In this document: positions 1-7,703 of the stretch, in pieces | Layout of the letters: the number at the start of each line of letters is the position of its first letter | How positions within the stretch are numbered: position 1 is the first letter of the stretch | DNA from: an uncultured Actinomycetes bacterium | GTDB taxonomy: Bacteria > Actinomycetota > Actinomycetes > Nanopelagicales > Nanopelagicaceae | Direction: 5' to 3' | NCBI GenBank assembly: GCA_937864205.1 | Contig: CALMJB010000025.1 | Location: 1-24,574, forward strand | Length of the DNA stretch: 24,574 bases | The notes under the pieces: generated by a model | Databases searched by the model: none | What the model saw: the letters and a program-made list of their open reading frames with translations, nothing else | Told to the model about the DNA's origin: nothing | Position numbers and translations under genes: made by a program

Positions 1-2
1 GT

Positions 3-53
3 GGTCACGTGATTCGCGATCAAATTCGCGGAGTTTATGGATACGCTGGCTAG
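3..53 (+). CDS. ftsE: FtsE, cell-division ABC ATPase (C-terminal end only)
   Basis: Only the last 16 codons lie in the window, ending at TAG 51-53. The frame reads GHVIRDQIRGVYGYAG, which matches the usual actinobacterial FtsE tail (a V-R-D-x-x-R-G-V-Y-G pattern). FtsE is the cytoplasmic ATPase that pairs with FtsX to control peptidoglycan hydrolases at the division site. The call rests on this short tail plus the ftsX gene that follows 72 bases later. Confidence 0.8.
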   Translation, partial: GHVIRDQIRGVYGYAG

Positions 54-125
54 CCGAAAGAATCCAAATTAAGCGAAATGAATCCAAAAGAAACTAAGAG
101 AATCAATTAAACAGGAGATAAGAAA

Positions 126-1028
126 TTGCGCGCTAAATTCGTATTAAGTGAGGTTGGTATTGGCTTGCGCCGAAATGCCACCATGACTTTTGCCGTGATG
201 ATTACCGTGGCGATTTCGCTAACACTTCTTGGAATCGGCTTGTTGGCAAATTCACAAGTGCGGGTAATGAAAGATTATTGGTATGACAAAATCGAAGTCT
301 CTATTTTTCTATGCGGTTCGCTTTCTGATTCGGCTAACTGCAGTAAGGGCGTAATCACATCTGATCAAAAAGCGCAGATTCAAAAAGATTTAAATGCCCT
401 GCCGGTCGTAGAAAAGGTTTACTACGAATCACAACAAGAAGCATTAGCAAGATTTAAAGAAAGATTTAAAAACTCGGCAATTTCTCAAAATGTAACGGCC
501 GATCAATTGCCAGAATCATTTCGAGTCAAATTAAAAGATCCAACTAAATTTGCGGTAATTGATAGTGCGTTTAGCGGTCGACCAGGTGTAGATATTGTTC
601 AAGATCAACGAGCAATTTTGGATAAATTCTTTAAGTTGCTTTCGGTGTTACGAAATGGTGCCTTAGCTATCGGATTAGCTTCTGTATTGACTGCTTCTTT
701 ATTGATTAGCAATACATTAAGAATCGCGGCATTTAATCGCAGGCGCGAAACCGGTGTTATGAAATTAGTTGGCGCGTCATCATTTTCAATTCAGCTACCG
801 TTTTTGTTAGAGGGAATCTTCTCTGCTTTTGTTGGATGGATATTTGCGACGGGATTTTTGGCAGTATTCAAAGTTGCGGTTGAATCAAAGGTTGAACCTT
901 TACTTACCTTCACTCAGTTTTTTGGCTGGAAGGAAGTTTGGCAGGCATCTTTCTGGCTATTTGTCACCGGAATTCTTGTATCTTCAATTGCATCACTTTT
1001 AACGCTGCGCCGTTACTTAAAGGTTTAA
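126..1028 (+). CDS. ftsX: FtsX, cell-division ABC transporter permease-like protein
   Basis: This is the membrane partner of FtsE; it relays ATP hydrolysis to cell-wall hydrolases during division. The 300-residue length is normal for actinobacterial FtsX. There are four membrane segments near residues 20-42, 177-198, 223-249 and 272-294, with a large extracytoplasmic domain (about 43-175) between the first two. The family motif RRRETGVMKLVGAS sits at 205-218, just after the second helix. Two cysteines in the outer domain (63 and 72) could form a disulfide. The start is TTG at 126, supported by AGGAG at 113-117. It follows ftsE and precedes smpB by 30 bases, the standard actinobacterial order. 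Confidence 0.96.
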   Translation: MRAKFVLSEVGIGLRRNATMTFAVMITVAISLTLLGIGLLANSQVRVMKDYWYDKIEVSIFLCGSLSDSANCSKGVITSDQKAQIQKDLNALPVVEKVYYESQQEALARFKERFKNSAISQNVTADQLPESFRVKLKDPTKFAVIDSAFSGRPGVDIVQDQRAILDKFFKLLSVLRNGALAIGLASVLTASLLISNTLRIAAFNRRRETGVMKLVGASSFSIQLPFLLEGIFSAFVGWIFATGFLAVFKVAVESKVEPLLTFTQFFGWKEVWQASFWLFVTGILVSSIASLLTLRRYLKV

Positions 1029-1058
1029 GTAAATACTTTTTAAACATTAAGGAGCGTT

Positions 1059-1631
1059 ATGGCTAAGGAGAGCGGCAAGAAAATAATCGCTCAAAACAAA
1101 ACCGCTCGCCATGATTACTTCATTGAAGATGTTTATGAGTGTGGGTTAGTTTTAACTGGAACTGAAGTTAAATCTTTGCGGGCCGGTAGGGCGACTTTAA
1201 CCGATGGATATGCAAACTCTAAAGATGGTGAATTATGGCTATCTGGAATTCACATTCCAGAGTACAACGAGGGAAGTTGGACCAATCATCCACCAAGACG
1301 AGATCGCAAATTACTTTTACATAAAAAAGAAATCGAAAAACTGTCAGACATACTTAAACAAGGTGGCCTCACAATTGTGCCGCTTTCACTTTATTTCAAA
1401 GATGGCAAAGCCAAGGTAGAAATTGCAGTTGCCAAGGGCAAGAAAGCACATGACAAGCGAAATACATTGAAGGAAAAAGAGGCATCTAGAGAAGTAGATC
1501 GCGAAATTTCTCGACGCATATCAGGTAAATCTACAAAGTCGGGCGGTCGAGTTGGTCGGGCGATGGGAGCAAAGAAAAGTTCTGGCACCAAACTCTCTGG
1601 TAAATCAGCCCGGTACGCAGACTACGAGTAG
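1059..1631 (+). CDS. smpB: SmpB, tmRNA-binding protein
   Basis: SmpB binds tmRNA and delivers it to stalled ribosomes for trans-translation. The conserved core (KIIAQNKTARHDYFIEDVYE, GLVLTGTEVKSLR, KGKKAHDKR) spans residues 8-135. ATG 1059 is preceded by AAGGAG. At 190 residues it is about 30 longer than typical SmpB because of a Gly/Ser/Lys/Arg-rich C-terminal tail ending SGKSARYADYE. The SmpB tail normally enters the mRNA channel, so its end matters. The last 12 codons form the first copy of a 47-bp tandem repeat that continues past the stop. The partner RNA gene, ssrA, begins about 250 bases downstream. Confidence 0.97.
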   Translation: MAKESGKKIIAQNKTARHDYFIEDVYECGLVLTGTEVKSLRAGRATLTDGYANSKDGELWLSGIHIPEYNEGSWTNHPPRRDRKLLLHKKEIEKLSDILKQGGLTIVPLSLYFKDGKAKVEIAVAKGKKAHDKRNTLKEKEASREVDREISRRISGKSTKSGGRVGRAMGAKKSSGTKLSGKSARYADYE

Positions 1632-1730
1632 CAAATCTATTTTCTGGAAAATCAGCCCGATACGCAGACTACGAGTAGCAAATCTATTTTCTGGAAAATC
1701 AGCCCGATACGCTGATTACAAATAGTTAAT
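1594..1730 (+). repeat. 47-bp tandem repeat, about 2.8 copies, at the smpB 3' end
   Basis: Units begin at 1594, 1641 and 1688. Copies 1 and 2 match at 44 of 47 positions. Copies 2 and 3 are identical over their first 25 positions and then diverge. Copy 1 contains the smpB stop. Copies 2 and 3, each read in its own frame, also encode SGKSARYADY followed by E or K and a stop, although they lie after the real stop. Because 47 is not a multiple of three, the copies are in different frames. Copy 2 looks like a hybrid, with its 5' half like copy 3 and its 3' half like copy 1. Confidence 0.95.
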
Positions 1731-1767
1731 TTTCCTTTATATAAATTCTGATTTATAATTGTGCTCT

Positions 1768-1811
1768 GCGGTTTCCTGCGAAAAGAAGCAGTTGATAGAA
1801 GTCAAAACCGC
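1768..1811 (+). terminator. Possible stem-loop between smpB and ssrA
   Basis: GCGGTTT (1768-1774) pairs with AAACCGC (1805-1811), and inside the loop CTGC (1776-1779) pairs with GCAG (1788-1791). It lies between the smpB repeat and ssrA and is followed by an AT-rich stretch beginning CGCCTCTTTATAT. It could end smpB transcription or process the message, but it has no clean run of T, so the terminator call is weak. Confidence 0.3.
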
Positions 1812-1879
1812 CGCCTCTTTATATAAAACTAATTCAAATTTATATAAAACCTCTACAAAAAAACTTAATAGCTACTTTT

Positions 1880-2243
1880 GGGGGTGATCGGATTCGACTC
1901 TAGTCACCATTCCAGGGGAAGCGGGCCGAGAAAGCTGTGATGATCTCGCAAACCACACACAGAAAAATATAAGCGCCAGTAATACTGCCGCTGATTATCA
2001 ACTAGCTGCCTAAGCTAGCTCTGATATCCGTTAACCCGAGTTTGCTCTCGCCTCGGGACCTAACGTCGCTAGGGAGCTTGCTCAATATCGTGTTATGGAG
2101 ATATCTGGGGACTTAATCTGTAACTGAGCCTGTCAGCAATTTGTGCAGAAAAATGTTGGGGCTGAGAAAACGATAATTGCACTACGCCCGTAGAAGTCCT
2201 GGTTTGATGCTAAAGGACCCGGGTTCAATTCCCGGCACCTCCA
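1880..2243 (+). ncRNA. ssrA: tmRNA (transfer-messenger RNA), one-piece
   Basis: The 5' end GGGGGUG (1880-1886) pairs with CACCUCC (2236-2242) to form a seven-base acceptor stem with one G-U pair. The 5' domain has the family hallmark GGAUUCGAC, and the 3' domain has a T-arm with GGUUCAAUUCCC. A short tag reading frame lies at 1975-2013. Discriminator A2243 is followed by CTT, so the terminal CCA is not encoded and must be added enzymatically. Its position after smpB is the usual actinobacterial arrangement. I did not fold the pseudoknots in full, and no convincing promoter was found immediately upstream. Confidence 0.96.
1975..2013 (+). other. tmRNA proteolysis-tag reading frame (ASNTAADYQLAA)
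   Basis: Reading from the likely resume codon GCC at 1975 gives A-S-N-T-A-A-D-Y-Q-L-A-A followed by TAA at 2011. The terminal LAA is the conserved degron for Clp-type proteases. The residue before it is Q, where most bacterial tags have A (…YALAA). The resume codon is assigned by analogy with other tmRNAs, so the tag could be one residue longer at its start. Confidence 0.8.
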
Positions 2244-2320
2244 CTTTAATTAGTTAATTGGCACCTGTTAAATTATTTAAATGTCATCTGTTAATTTTCT
2301 AGAAATATTAATTAATTTTT

Positions 2321-3658
2321 TTAGGCAACTTCATCGATACGTCTAGCCGGAACAAAATACTCTTTTCCAAGCGGAGAGATCCATTTGCATGATCCATCGG
2401 CATTGCTGGTTAATTTCCATCCACCATGCGTCTTAAGCAAATGGTGCCTGCGACACAACACACCTAAGTTTTGTGCAGAGGTGTGACCACCATCTTCCCA
2501 AGCTTGCGCATGATCAATATCTGCTCGATGGGCAGGTTGCCTACAACCTGGGAATCGACAGGTGCGATCTCGGGCAATTAAAAAATCAATTAATGCTTGG
2601 GGAGGTTCATAACTTTCTCTTCCGAAATCTAATAAATTGCCGGTAACTGGATCGGTAATAAACCTGCGCCACTTTGCATCACGAGCTAATTCCCGTGCGA
2701 TGCTGGCTGGAATAGCACCGTAACCAGCTAATTGACCAGGATTATTTTGTAGACCAATCAAAGTTGGAAGATCGAGGGTTAAATTCAAAGTTACGGGACG
2801 GCGATGGGTTTTATTTTCTGAAACTGTTGAGTTTAAGAACTGGCTGGCAAGTTTTGTTAGCGCATCAGCACGTTTCATATCAATAGTGCGAATATCACTT
2901 TCAATATTTGTATTTTTACTTTTTTCATCAGCATTCTCAAAATCTGTTCGGGCAATTTTTTCTATAGCCATAAAGACAGTTTGGGCATCCACCGCAGGTA
3001 ATAAGGCAAGAATCGTGCTCATTCCATCAGATTGAGGATAGATCTCAACTTTCCTGGTTTCAAATGCTTTGTTAACCACCTCTTCAAACTCTTGCGGAGC
3101 TAATTTGGCGATTGTTGATCTGACTTTATTGGCTACTTGTGCAGGTGTATGAAATTCAGCATGAGCAATCGCAGCTTTTTCTATTTCAATAATTTTTTCA
3201 GGGTCAATCCCTTGGCGAATAACTTGTTCAACCTCTCGTGCTATTACATTTGCATGCGCGGCCGATATTTCTCCGGCACCAAGTGCCGCGGTTACATTTG
3301 GTAAATGTTGATTCAATGTGCGCGCAACATCAATCTTGATTTGAGCAGTGCCCGCAGATAGACGTAATGCCGTAGCTACCTCTTCACGTTCAAAATCATC
3401 GACTCCGGAAAAAAGATTTTCACTTTCGGTTGGCTCATCACCGGCAACTGCGATTATTGCCTTTTGAAGGTGCGCCTGTAGCCAACCAGACTGCTTTTCT
3501 AAAGCCGCTAAATAATCAATTCGCCGTGGTCGAGATAACTTGAAAGGGTCGATTTCTATTAACTTTGTTAAAACTTCAATACTGGCTGGAGCATTTAATA
3601 GATCAATTATGAAATTTTCTTCATCAGGAGCGACCAGTGGCACATTCGAATTGATCAT
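2321..3658 (-). CDS. DUF222 / HNH endonuclease domain protein
   Basis: This belongs to a multicopy actinobacterial family (DUF222 followed by HNH, sometimes called 13E12 proteins) whose role is not established. Numbered from an alternative TTG start at 3673, the N-terminal helical DUF222 region covers about 30-330. A C-terminal HNH zinc-finger nuclease motif follows, with C372 and C377, the D387-H388 pair, N402, C407 and H410-H411. The nuclease motif looks complete. Neither start has a Shine-Dalgarno sequence; ATG 3658 is preferred over TTG 3673 (5 residues longer). It lies just downstream of pntB in the same direction, separated by 90 bases holding two DnaA-box-like sites. Nucleic-acid cleavage is inferred from the motif only. 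Confidence 0.9.
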   Translation of the reverse strand: MINSNVPLVAPDEENFIIDLLNAPASIEVLTKLIEIDPFKLSRPRRIDYLAALEKQSGWLQAHLQKAIIAVAGDEPTESENLFSGVDDFEREEVATALRLSAGTAQIKIDVARTLNQHLPNVTAALGAGEISAAHANVIAREVEQVIRQGIDPEKIIEIEKAAIAHAEFHTPAQVANKVRSTIAKLAPQEFEEVVNKAFETRKVEIYPQSDGMSTILALLPAVDAQTVFMAIEKIARTDFENADEKSKNTNIESDIRTIDMKRADALTKLASQFLNSTVSENKTHRRPVTLNLTLDLPTLIGLQNNPGQLAGYGAIPASIARELARDAKWRRFITDPVTGNLLDFGRESYEPPQALIDFLIARDRTCRFPGCRQPAHRADIDHAQAWEDGGHTSAQNLGVLCRRHHLLKTHGGWKLTSNADGSCKWISPLGKEYFVPARRIDEVA

Positions 3659-3720
3659 GGCTGAATAATTCAATTAGTCACTGACAGAAATGTATGAAAT
3701 TTAAGATTTAAAAAATTGCT

Positions 3721-3746
3721 TGTGGAAAAAGTAGAGCTGTGGAAAA
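3721..3746. promoter_or_regulatory. Pair of DnaA-box-like sites
   Basis: TGTGGAAAA occurs at 3721-3729 and again at 3738-3746, 17 bases apart in the same orientation. Each fits TGTGNAWAA, the reverse complement of the relaxed DnaA-box pattern TTWTNCACA. They occupy the gap between the pntB stop and the HNH gene start. Binding is not demonstrated, and such nine-mers also occur by chance in AT-rich DNA; the close repeat is what makes the pair notable. Confidence 0.35.
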
Positions 3747-3749
3747 GTT

Positions 3750-5135
3750 TTACAAACCCTTAAGCGCACTAACTACTTTAGTTAGCGATTCCTTGGCATC
3801 GCCAAACAAAAGCGTGGTTTTAGTGTCATAGAGAAGTTCATTCTCGATTCCGGCAAAGCCTGGGCGCATCGATCGCTTCAAGAAAATCACATTTGCCGCC
3901 AAACCAACATCTAATATCGGCATTCCATAAATCGGACTTCCCGGAGAAGTTTTCGCCGCCGGATTCACCACATCATTTGCACCAACAATTAACACCACAT
4001 CAGTTTGTGGAAAGGTCGGATTAATTTCATCCATCTCAACCAATTGTTCATATGGAACATTTGCTTCAGCTAACAAAACATTCATGTGCCCAGGCATGCG
4101 ACCGGCAACAGGATGAATTCCGTATGCAACATCAATGCCCTTTGCAGTTAATAAATCTGCTAATTCGCGCACTGTGTGTTGTGCCTGCGCTACCGCTAAT
4201 CCAAATCCCGGAACAATCGCCACCCGTTGCGCGTAATTGAGCAAAATTGCCACATCATCAGCACTGCCCGATTTAACTGGTCGAGATTCACCTGAATCAT
4301 TTGCGGATTGCGCCTTCGCAGTAAATGCGCCAAACAATGTTCCAAAGAGAGATCGGCCCATTGCCTTTGCCATCAAACGAGTCAAAATTGTTCCGCTTGC
4401 ACCAACCAATGTTCCGGCAACAATTAACAACGTGGTTTGTAAAACGTAACCACTTGCGGCAACGGTCAAACCGGTAAATGCATTTAATAGTGAAATAACA
4501 ATTGGAACATCGGCGCCGCCAACTGGCAGCACGAACAAGATTCCAAATAGCAGTGAAAGTAATGCATTAATTAAGAGCGGAGTACTGCCACCGTTTGCGA
4601 CGACGAATCCACCAGAGATTAAAACTCCGGCCAAAGTGAGTGCAATTACTGCTCGGCCAAACGGAAATACAACTGGACGAGTAGTCATCAATTCTTGTAG
4701 CTTCAAAAAGGTTACGACCGAACCAGAAAAAGAAACACAGCCAACGATTACGGTGAATATTGTTGCGATTACTTCGGCGGTAGTGGCTTTGTCACCCAGT
4801 TTTAAATATTCGACGATTGCAACTAGGGCAGCGGCGCCACCGCCAACACCATTAAAAAGTGCAACTAATTGCGGCATTTGCGTCATTTGAACTCGACGGG
4901 CCGCAATTGTTCCGACTAAAAGTCCAAAAGTGATTGCTGCCAAAATAATTGGTAAATGATTGAGCGCGCGGCCATCGTTGGCGTAGAAGAACACGATCAC
5001 CGTTGCAAGAGTTGCGCCGACTGCGCCAATTAAATTTCCGCGCCGGGCTGATTTTGGCGAAGACAAACCTTTCAGCGCCAACACAAAGCAGACCGCGGCT
5101 AATAGTCCGAGCAAGTCGTAGATGTCGCGATTCAT
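3750..5135 (-). CDS. pntB: NAD(P) transhydrogenase subunit beta
   Basis: This is the membrane subunit plus NADP-binding domain III of the proton-translocating transhydrogenase, which drives hydride transfer from NADH to NADP+ with the proton gradient. The 461 residues are normal length. Several membrane helices fill residues 1-255. Domain III (about 290-461) shows GFGLAVAQAQH (310-320), GRMPGHMNVLLAEA (345-358) and GANDVVNP (385-392), all hallmarks of NADP binding. Its start codon overlaps the stop of the upstream subunit by one base (TAATG), so translation is probably coupled. It is the last gene of the pnt cluster. Confidence 0.97.
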   Translation of the reverse strand: MNRDIYDLLGLLAAVCFVLALKGLSSPKSARRGNLIGAVGATLATVIVFFYANDGRALNHLPIILAAITFGLLVGTIAARRVQMTQMPQLVALFNGVGGGAAALVAIVEYLKLGDKATTAEVIATIFTVIVGCVSFSGSVVTFLKLQELMTTRPVVFPFGRAVIALTLAGVLISGGFVVANGGSTPLLINALLSLLFGILFVLPVGGADVPIVISLLNAFTGLTVAASGYVLQTTLLIVAGTLVGASGTILTRLMAKAMGRSLFGTLFGAFTAKAQSANDSGESRPVKSGSADDVAILLNYAQRVAIVPGFGLAVAQAQHTVRELADLLTAKGIDVAYGIHPVAGRMPGHMNVLLAEANVPYEQLVEMDEINPTFPQTDVVLIVGANDVVNPAAKTSPGSPIYGMPILDVGLAANVIFLKRSMRPGFAGIENELLYDTKTTLLFGDAKESLTKVVSALKGL

Positions 5136-5443
5136 TATTTTTTATCTTCGCTATCAGTATTACGTTTCTTACCTTTGAACATTTCTAACATTCGATCGGT
5201 AACTACAAATCCGCCGACCATATTTATAGTTGCTAAAACAATGGCGATTATTGCTAGAACTAATTCCAAGGTTGTCGATGCGTGATCTGCCACAATGATT
5301 GCACCCACCAAAATCACACCGTGAATCGCATTTGCGCCACTCATAAGCGGAGTATGCAAAGTGGTAGAAACCTTTGAAACCACTTCAAAACCAACGAAGA
5401 CTGCCAATATAAAAATTGATAACAGCGCTAAGGAATTACTCAT
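5135..5443 (-). CDS. pntAB: NAD(P) transhydrogenase small membrane subunit (alpha, part 2)
   Basis: A 102-residue protein with three predicted membrane helices (about 5-22, 35-55 and 58-82). The family motif HTPLMSGANAIHGVILVGAI is at about 30-49. In the three-subunit type of transhydrogenase known from Rhodospirillum rubrum, this is the membrane part that is fused to the NAD-binding domain in E. coli PntA. The start overlaps the end of pntAA by four bases (ATGA) and its end overlaps pntB by one, a tight coupled operon. The charged C-terminal tail (about 90-102) faces the cytoplasm by the positive-inside rule. Confidence 0.95.
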   Translation of the reverse strand: MSNSLALLSIFILAVFVGFEVVSKVSTTLHTPLMSGANAIHGVILVGAIIVADHASTTLELVLAIIAIVLATINMVGGFVVTDRMLEMFKGKKRNTDSEDKK

Positions 5444-6558
5444 CTGCGTTTTCCTTCATGTGTAATCGTTGCGGCCGAAATAATTTCATCGGAAAAATCT
5501 GGTGCGATATTTCCAGTTGGTTTTCCGTTTTCGGTTTTGCTCATCAATAACAATAAATTAACAACGTTTCTAGCAAATAATTGCGAAGCGTGAAATGGCA
5601 ATTGACTTGGCACATCTTTTGCGCCCCAAATAATCACACCATTTTTATTAGTAAATGTTTCACCCGCTTTACTGCCCGCTACGTTTCCACCAGTTTCGGC
5701 CGCTAAATCAACCACGACTGAACCAGATTTCATTTGGGAAACCATTTGTTCCGTAACAAGTTGTGGCGCGGTTCGACCGGGAAGCGCCGCGGTAGTAATA
5801 AGCACATCGGCTGCGGCAATATATGGAGTCAAAAGTTCTTGTTGTTTGCGGGCGCGATCTTCACTCATTTCGCGAGCGTAACCACCACTGCCTTCTAATG
5901 CTTCTAGATCTAAAGTTATGAACTTTGCTCCCATAGATTTAACTTCATCTGCTGATGCTGGCCGAACATCGTATGCACTAACTACCGCTCCTAATCTCTT
6001 GGCGGTGGCAATTGCTTGTAAACCGGCGACGCCTGCGCCAAGTACAACCACATTCGCTGGAGTAATCGTGCCGGCTGCGGTCATAAGCAGTGGAAAAAAT
6101 TTTGGTGCTAATTCTGCGGCGACTAAAGCTGCCCGATAACCGGCACATAATGCTTGCGAGGTAAGCGCATCCATCGATTGCGCCCTGGAGATTCGCGGTA
6201 CTAATTCCAAAGAAATCGCGGTAACGCCAGCTTTTTCAAATGCGCTAATTTCAGCTTGAGCAGAATTCGGCGCCAAAAATGAGATGGTAATTGCACCCGG
6301 TTTTAATTTTGAGATGAGATTTACCGGAAGAGTTTGCACAGAAAGCACCACATCGGCATTTGCTAAATCAGAATCAATATTGCCATTTATTTTTGCGCCA
6401 GCAGTTACATATTGCTCATCGGTAAATGTGGCAGAACTTCCGGCGCCAGATTGAATAATTACTTGTAAGCCAGCTTTAGTTAATTTTGAGATTACATCTG
6501 GAACTAAGGCAACCCGCTTTTCACCAGCGGCAACCTCTTTTGGTACAACGACCAGCAT
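5440..6558 (-). CDS. pntAA: NAD(P) transhydrogenase NAD-binding subunit (alpha, part 1)
   Basis: Soluble domain I, which binds NAD(H) and hands hydride to domain III of PntB. At 372 residues it matches the stand-alone PntAA type. RAQSMDALTSQA (125-136) carries the conserved RQD-loop residues. The Rossmann glycine motif GAGVAG is at 174-179, followed by DVRP at 197-200. The ATG at 6558 has GAGGG (6564-6568) five bases upstream. A promoter-like TATGAT lies just before that, so the pnt genes may be transcribed separately from argF, which ends 46 bases upstream. Confidence 0.97.
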   Translation of the reverse strand: MLVVVPKEVAAGEKRVALVPDVISKLTKAGLQVIIQSGAGSSATFTDEQYVTAGAKINGNIDSDLANADVVLSVQTLPVNLISKLKPGAITISFLAPNSAQAEISAFEKAGVTAISLELVPRISRAQSMDALTSQALCAGYRAALVAAELAPKFFPLLMTAAGTITPANVVVLGAGVAGLQAIATAKRLGAVVSAYDVRPASADEVKSMGAKFITLDLEALEGSGGYAREMSEDRARKQQELLTPYIAAADVLITTAALPGRTAPQLVTEQMVSQMKSGSVVVDLAAETGGNVAGSKAGETFTNKNGVIIWGAKDVPSQLPFHASQLFARNVVNLLLLMSKTENGKPTGNIAPDFSDEIISAATITHEGKRR

Positions 6559-6574
6559 TTAATCCCTCGTCTGA

Positions 6575-6599
6575 ATCATAAATTTAAATTAAGTCTTTT
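6575..6599 (-). promoter_or_regulatory. Candidate promoter of the pnt operon
   Basis: On the minus strand, TATGAT (6580-6575) differs from the consensus -10 box at one base. It sits in the 46-base argF-pntAA gap, upstream of the ribosome site. A weak TTAAAA lies about 16 bases further up as a possible -35. Transcription from argF may also run through, because I see no terminator in the gap. Confidence 0.4.
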
Positions 6600-6604
6600 T
6601 AACT

Positions 6605-7588
6605 TTAATTTCCCGCTAATTCACCACGGGTTAAGTGATATAGCAAAGCCTGAATTGTAGTTCGGCGATGAAATGCCTGTCGCCAGATTACAGATTGTTT
6701 ACCATCAATTACCGATTCGGTTACCTCTTCACCACGATGTGCGGGCAGACAGTGCATGAAAATGGCATCAGGCGCGGCAGATTTCATTAACTTTTCGGTA
6801 ACTGAAAAAACAGAGAGCGCTTTCATTTTTTCATTGCGATCAGATTCGGCATCGCCCATCGACATCCAAACATCTGTATAAAGTACCGAAGCATCTTTGG
6901 CCGCCAATTCTGGATCATTTAAAGTCTCAATTTTTGCGCCAGATTTTTTTGCAATTGAATTTGCTTTTTCAATAACCGATTGTGCAATTGCAAATTTGCC
7001 AGGAGGAGTCGCGGTAACAACATTGGCTCCCATAATTGCGCCCATAAGTAGCCACGCATTTGCCACATTGTTTCCATCACCTAAATAGACAAACTTTCGG
7101 CCAGAAATATCTGTGCCAAATACCTCTCTGATTGTTACCCAATCTGCTAATACTTGAGTTGGATGATCATCATTAGTTAATGCATTAATAACTGGAATCG
7201 ATGAGTATTTTCCGAGCTCATCAACCTCTGCCTGCTGATATGTGCGAACAATTAGCGCGCTGCAAAATCCAGAAATTATTCGAGCGGTATCAGAAATTGT
7301 TTCACCGCGACCAATTTGTAAATCATTTTCACGCAGAAATATCGGCGAACCACCTAAATGTGCCACCGCGGTCTCAGAAGCTAATCGGGTTCTGGTTGAT
7401 TGTTTGGTCATGTAAATCGCGACGGTGCGATTTGCCAGTTCATGTTTATCGCGTAATGGATTGTTTGCATATTCCAATGCGGTTTGGATTATCAACTCGC
7501 AATCTGATTTGGATAGATCTGAAGTACGCAACAGATCTTTGAGCGGTTGATTCATTGGTAAAGGATACGGGAAGGCGAGTTTTCCCAT
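6605..7588 (-). CDS. argF: Ornithine carbamoyltransferase
   Basis: Converts ornithine and carbamoyl phosphate to citrulline in arginine synthesis. The carbamoyl-phosphate signature STRTR is at 64-68, DDHPTQVLAD at 140-149, and the ornithine-site motif HCLPAHRGEEVT near 280-290. The length of 327 is slightly long: the family alignment fits a start at the internal ATG at 7555 (MNQPLKDLL…), leaving 11 extra residues if ATG 7588 is used. Neither start has a clear Shine-Dalgarno sequence, so the start is open. No other arginine-synthesis gene lies next to it here. A 15-bp palindrome lies 18 bases upstream of ATG 7588. Confidence 0.96.
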   Translation of the reverse strand: MGKLAFPYPLPMNQPLKDLLRTSDLSKSDCELIIQTALEYANNPLRDKHELANRTVAIYMTKQSTRTRLASETAVAHLGGSPIFLRENDLQIGRGETISDTARIISGFCSALIVRTYQQAEVDELGKYSSIPVINALTNDDHPTQVLADWVTIREVFGTDISGRKFVYLGDGNNVANAWLLMGAIMGANVVTATPPGKFAIAQSVIEKANSIAKKSGAKIETLNDPELAAKDASVLYTDVWMSMGDAESDRNEKMKALSVFSVTEKLMKSAAPDAIFMHCLPAHRGEEVTESVIDGKQSVIWRQAFHRRTTIQALLYHLTRGELAGN

Positions 7589-7605
7589 AATTTTAAGTTG
7601 TGTGA

Positions 7606-7620
7606 GTTAATCTAATTAAC
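7606..7620. promoter_or_regulatory. 15-bp palindrome in the argF / GH18 divergent promoter region
   Basis: GTTAAT-CTA-ATTAAC is a perfect six-base inverted repeat with a three-base centre, in the 115-base gap between divergent genes. It overlaps TAGATT (7614-7609, minus strand), a possible argF -10 box, so a bound repressor would block argF. It does not resemble the E. coli ArgR box. It is a candidate operator only. Confidence 0.35.
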
Positions 7621-7703
7621 CTAATTATGGTGAAGCGCTGACCGCCGACCCAACAAATAAAACAGATTAGTCAATTGAATTTATAAGGAAACTTGGACAA
7701 CTA

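Noticed and set aside
2234..2266. GGCACCT repeated at the tmRNA 3' end and again 26 bases downstream, a possible att duplication
   Set aside because: Only seven bases match, there is no integrase gene, and no second boundary is visible; chance is likely.
2244..2320. AT-rich stretch between ssrA and the HNH gene with TTAATTAA and a T run, a possible terminator
   Set aside because: The stem would be only A-T pairs with no GC core; I could not support a terminator.
7201..7542. 113-residue plus-strand frame within argF
   Set aside because: It lies wholly opposite a conserved argF region and matches no known family.
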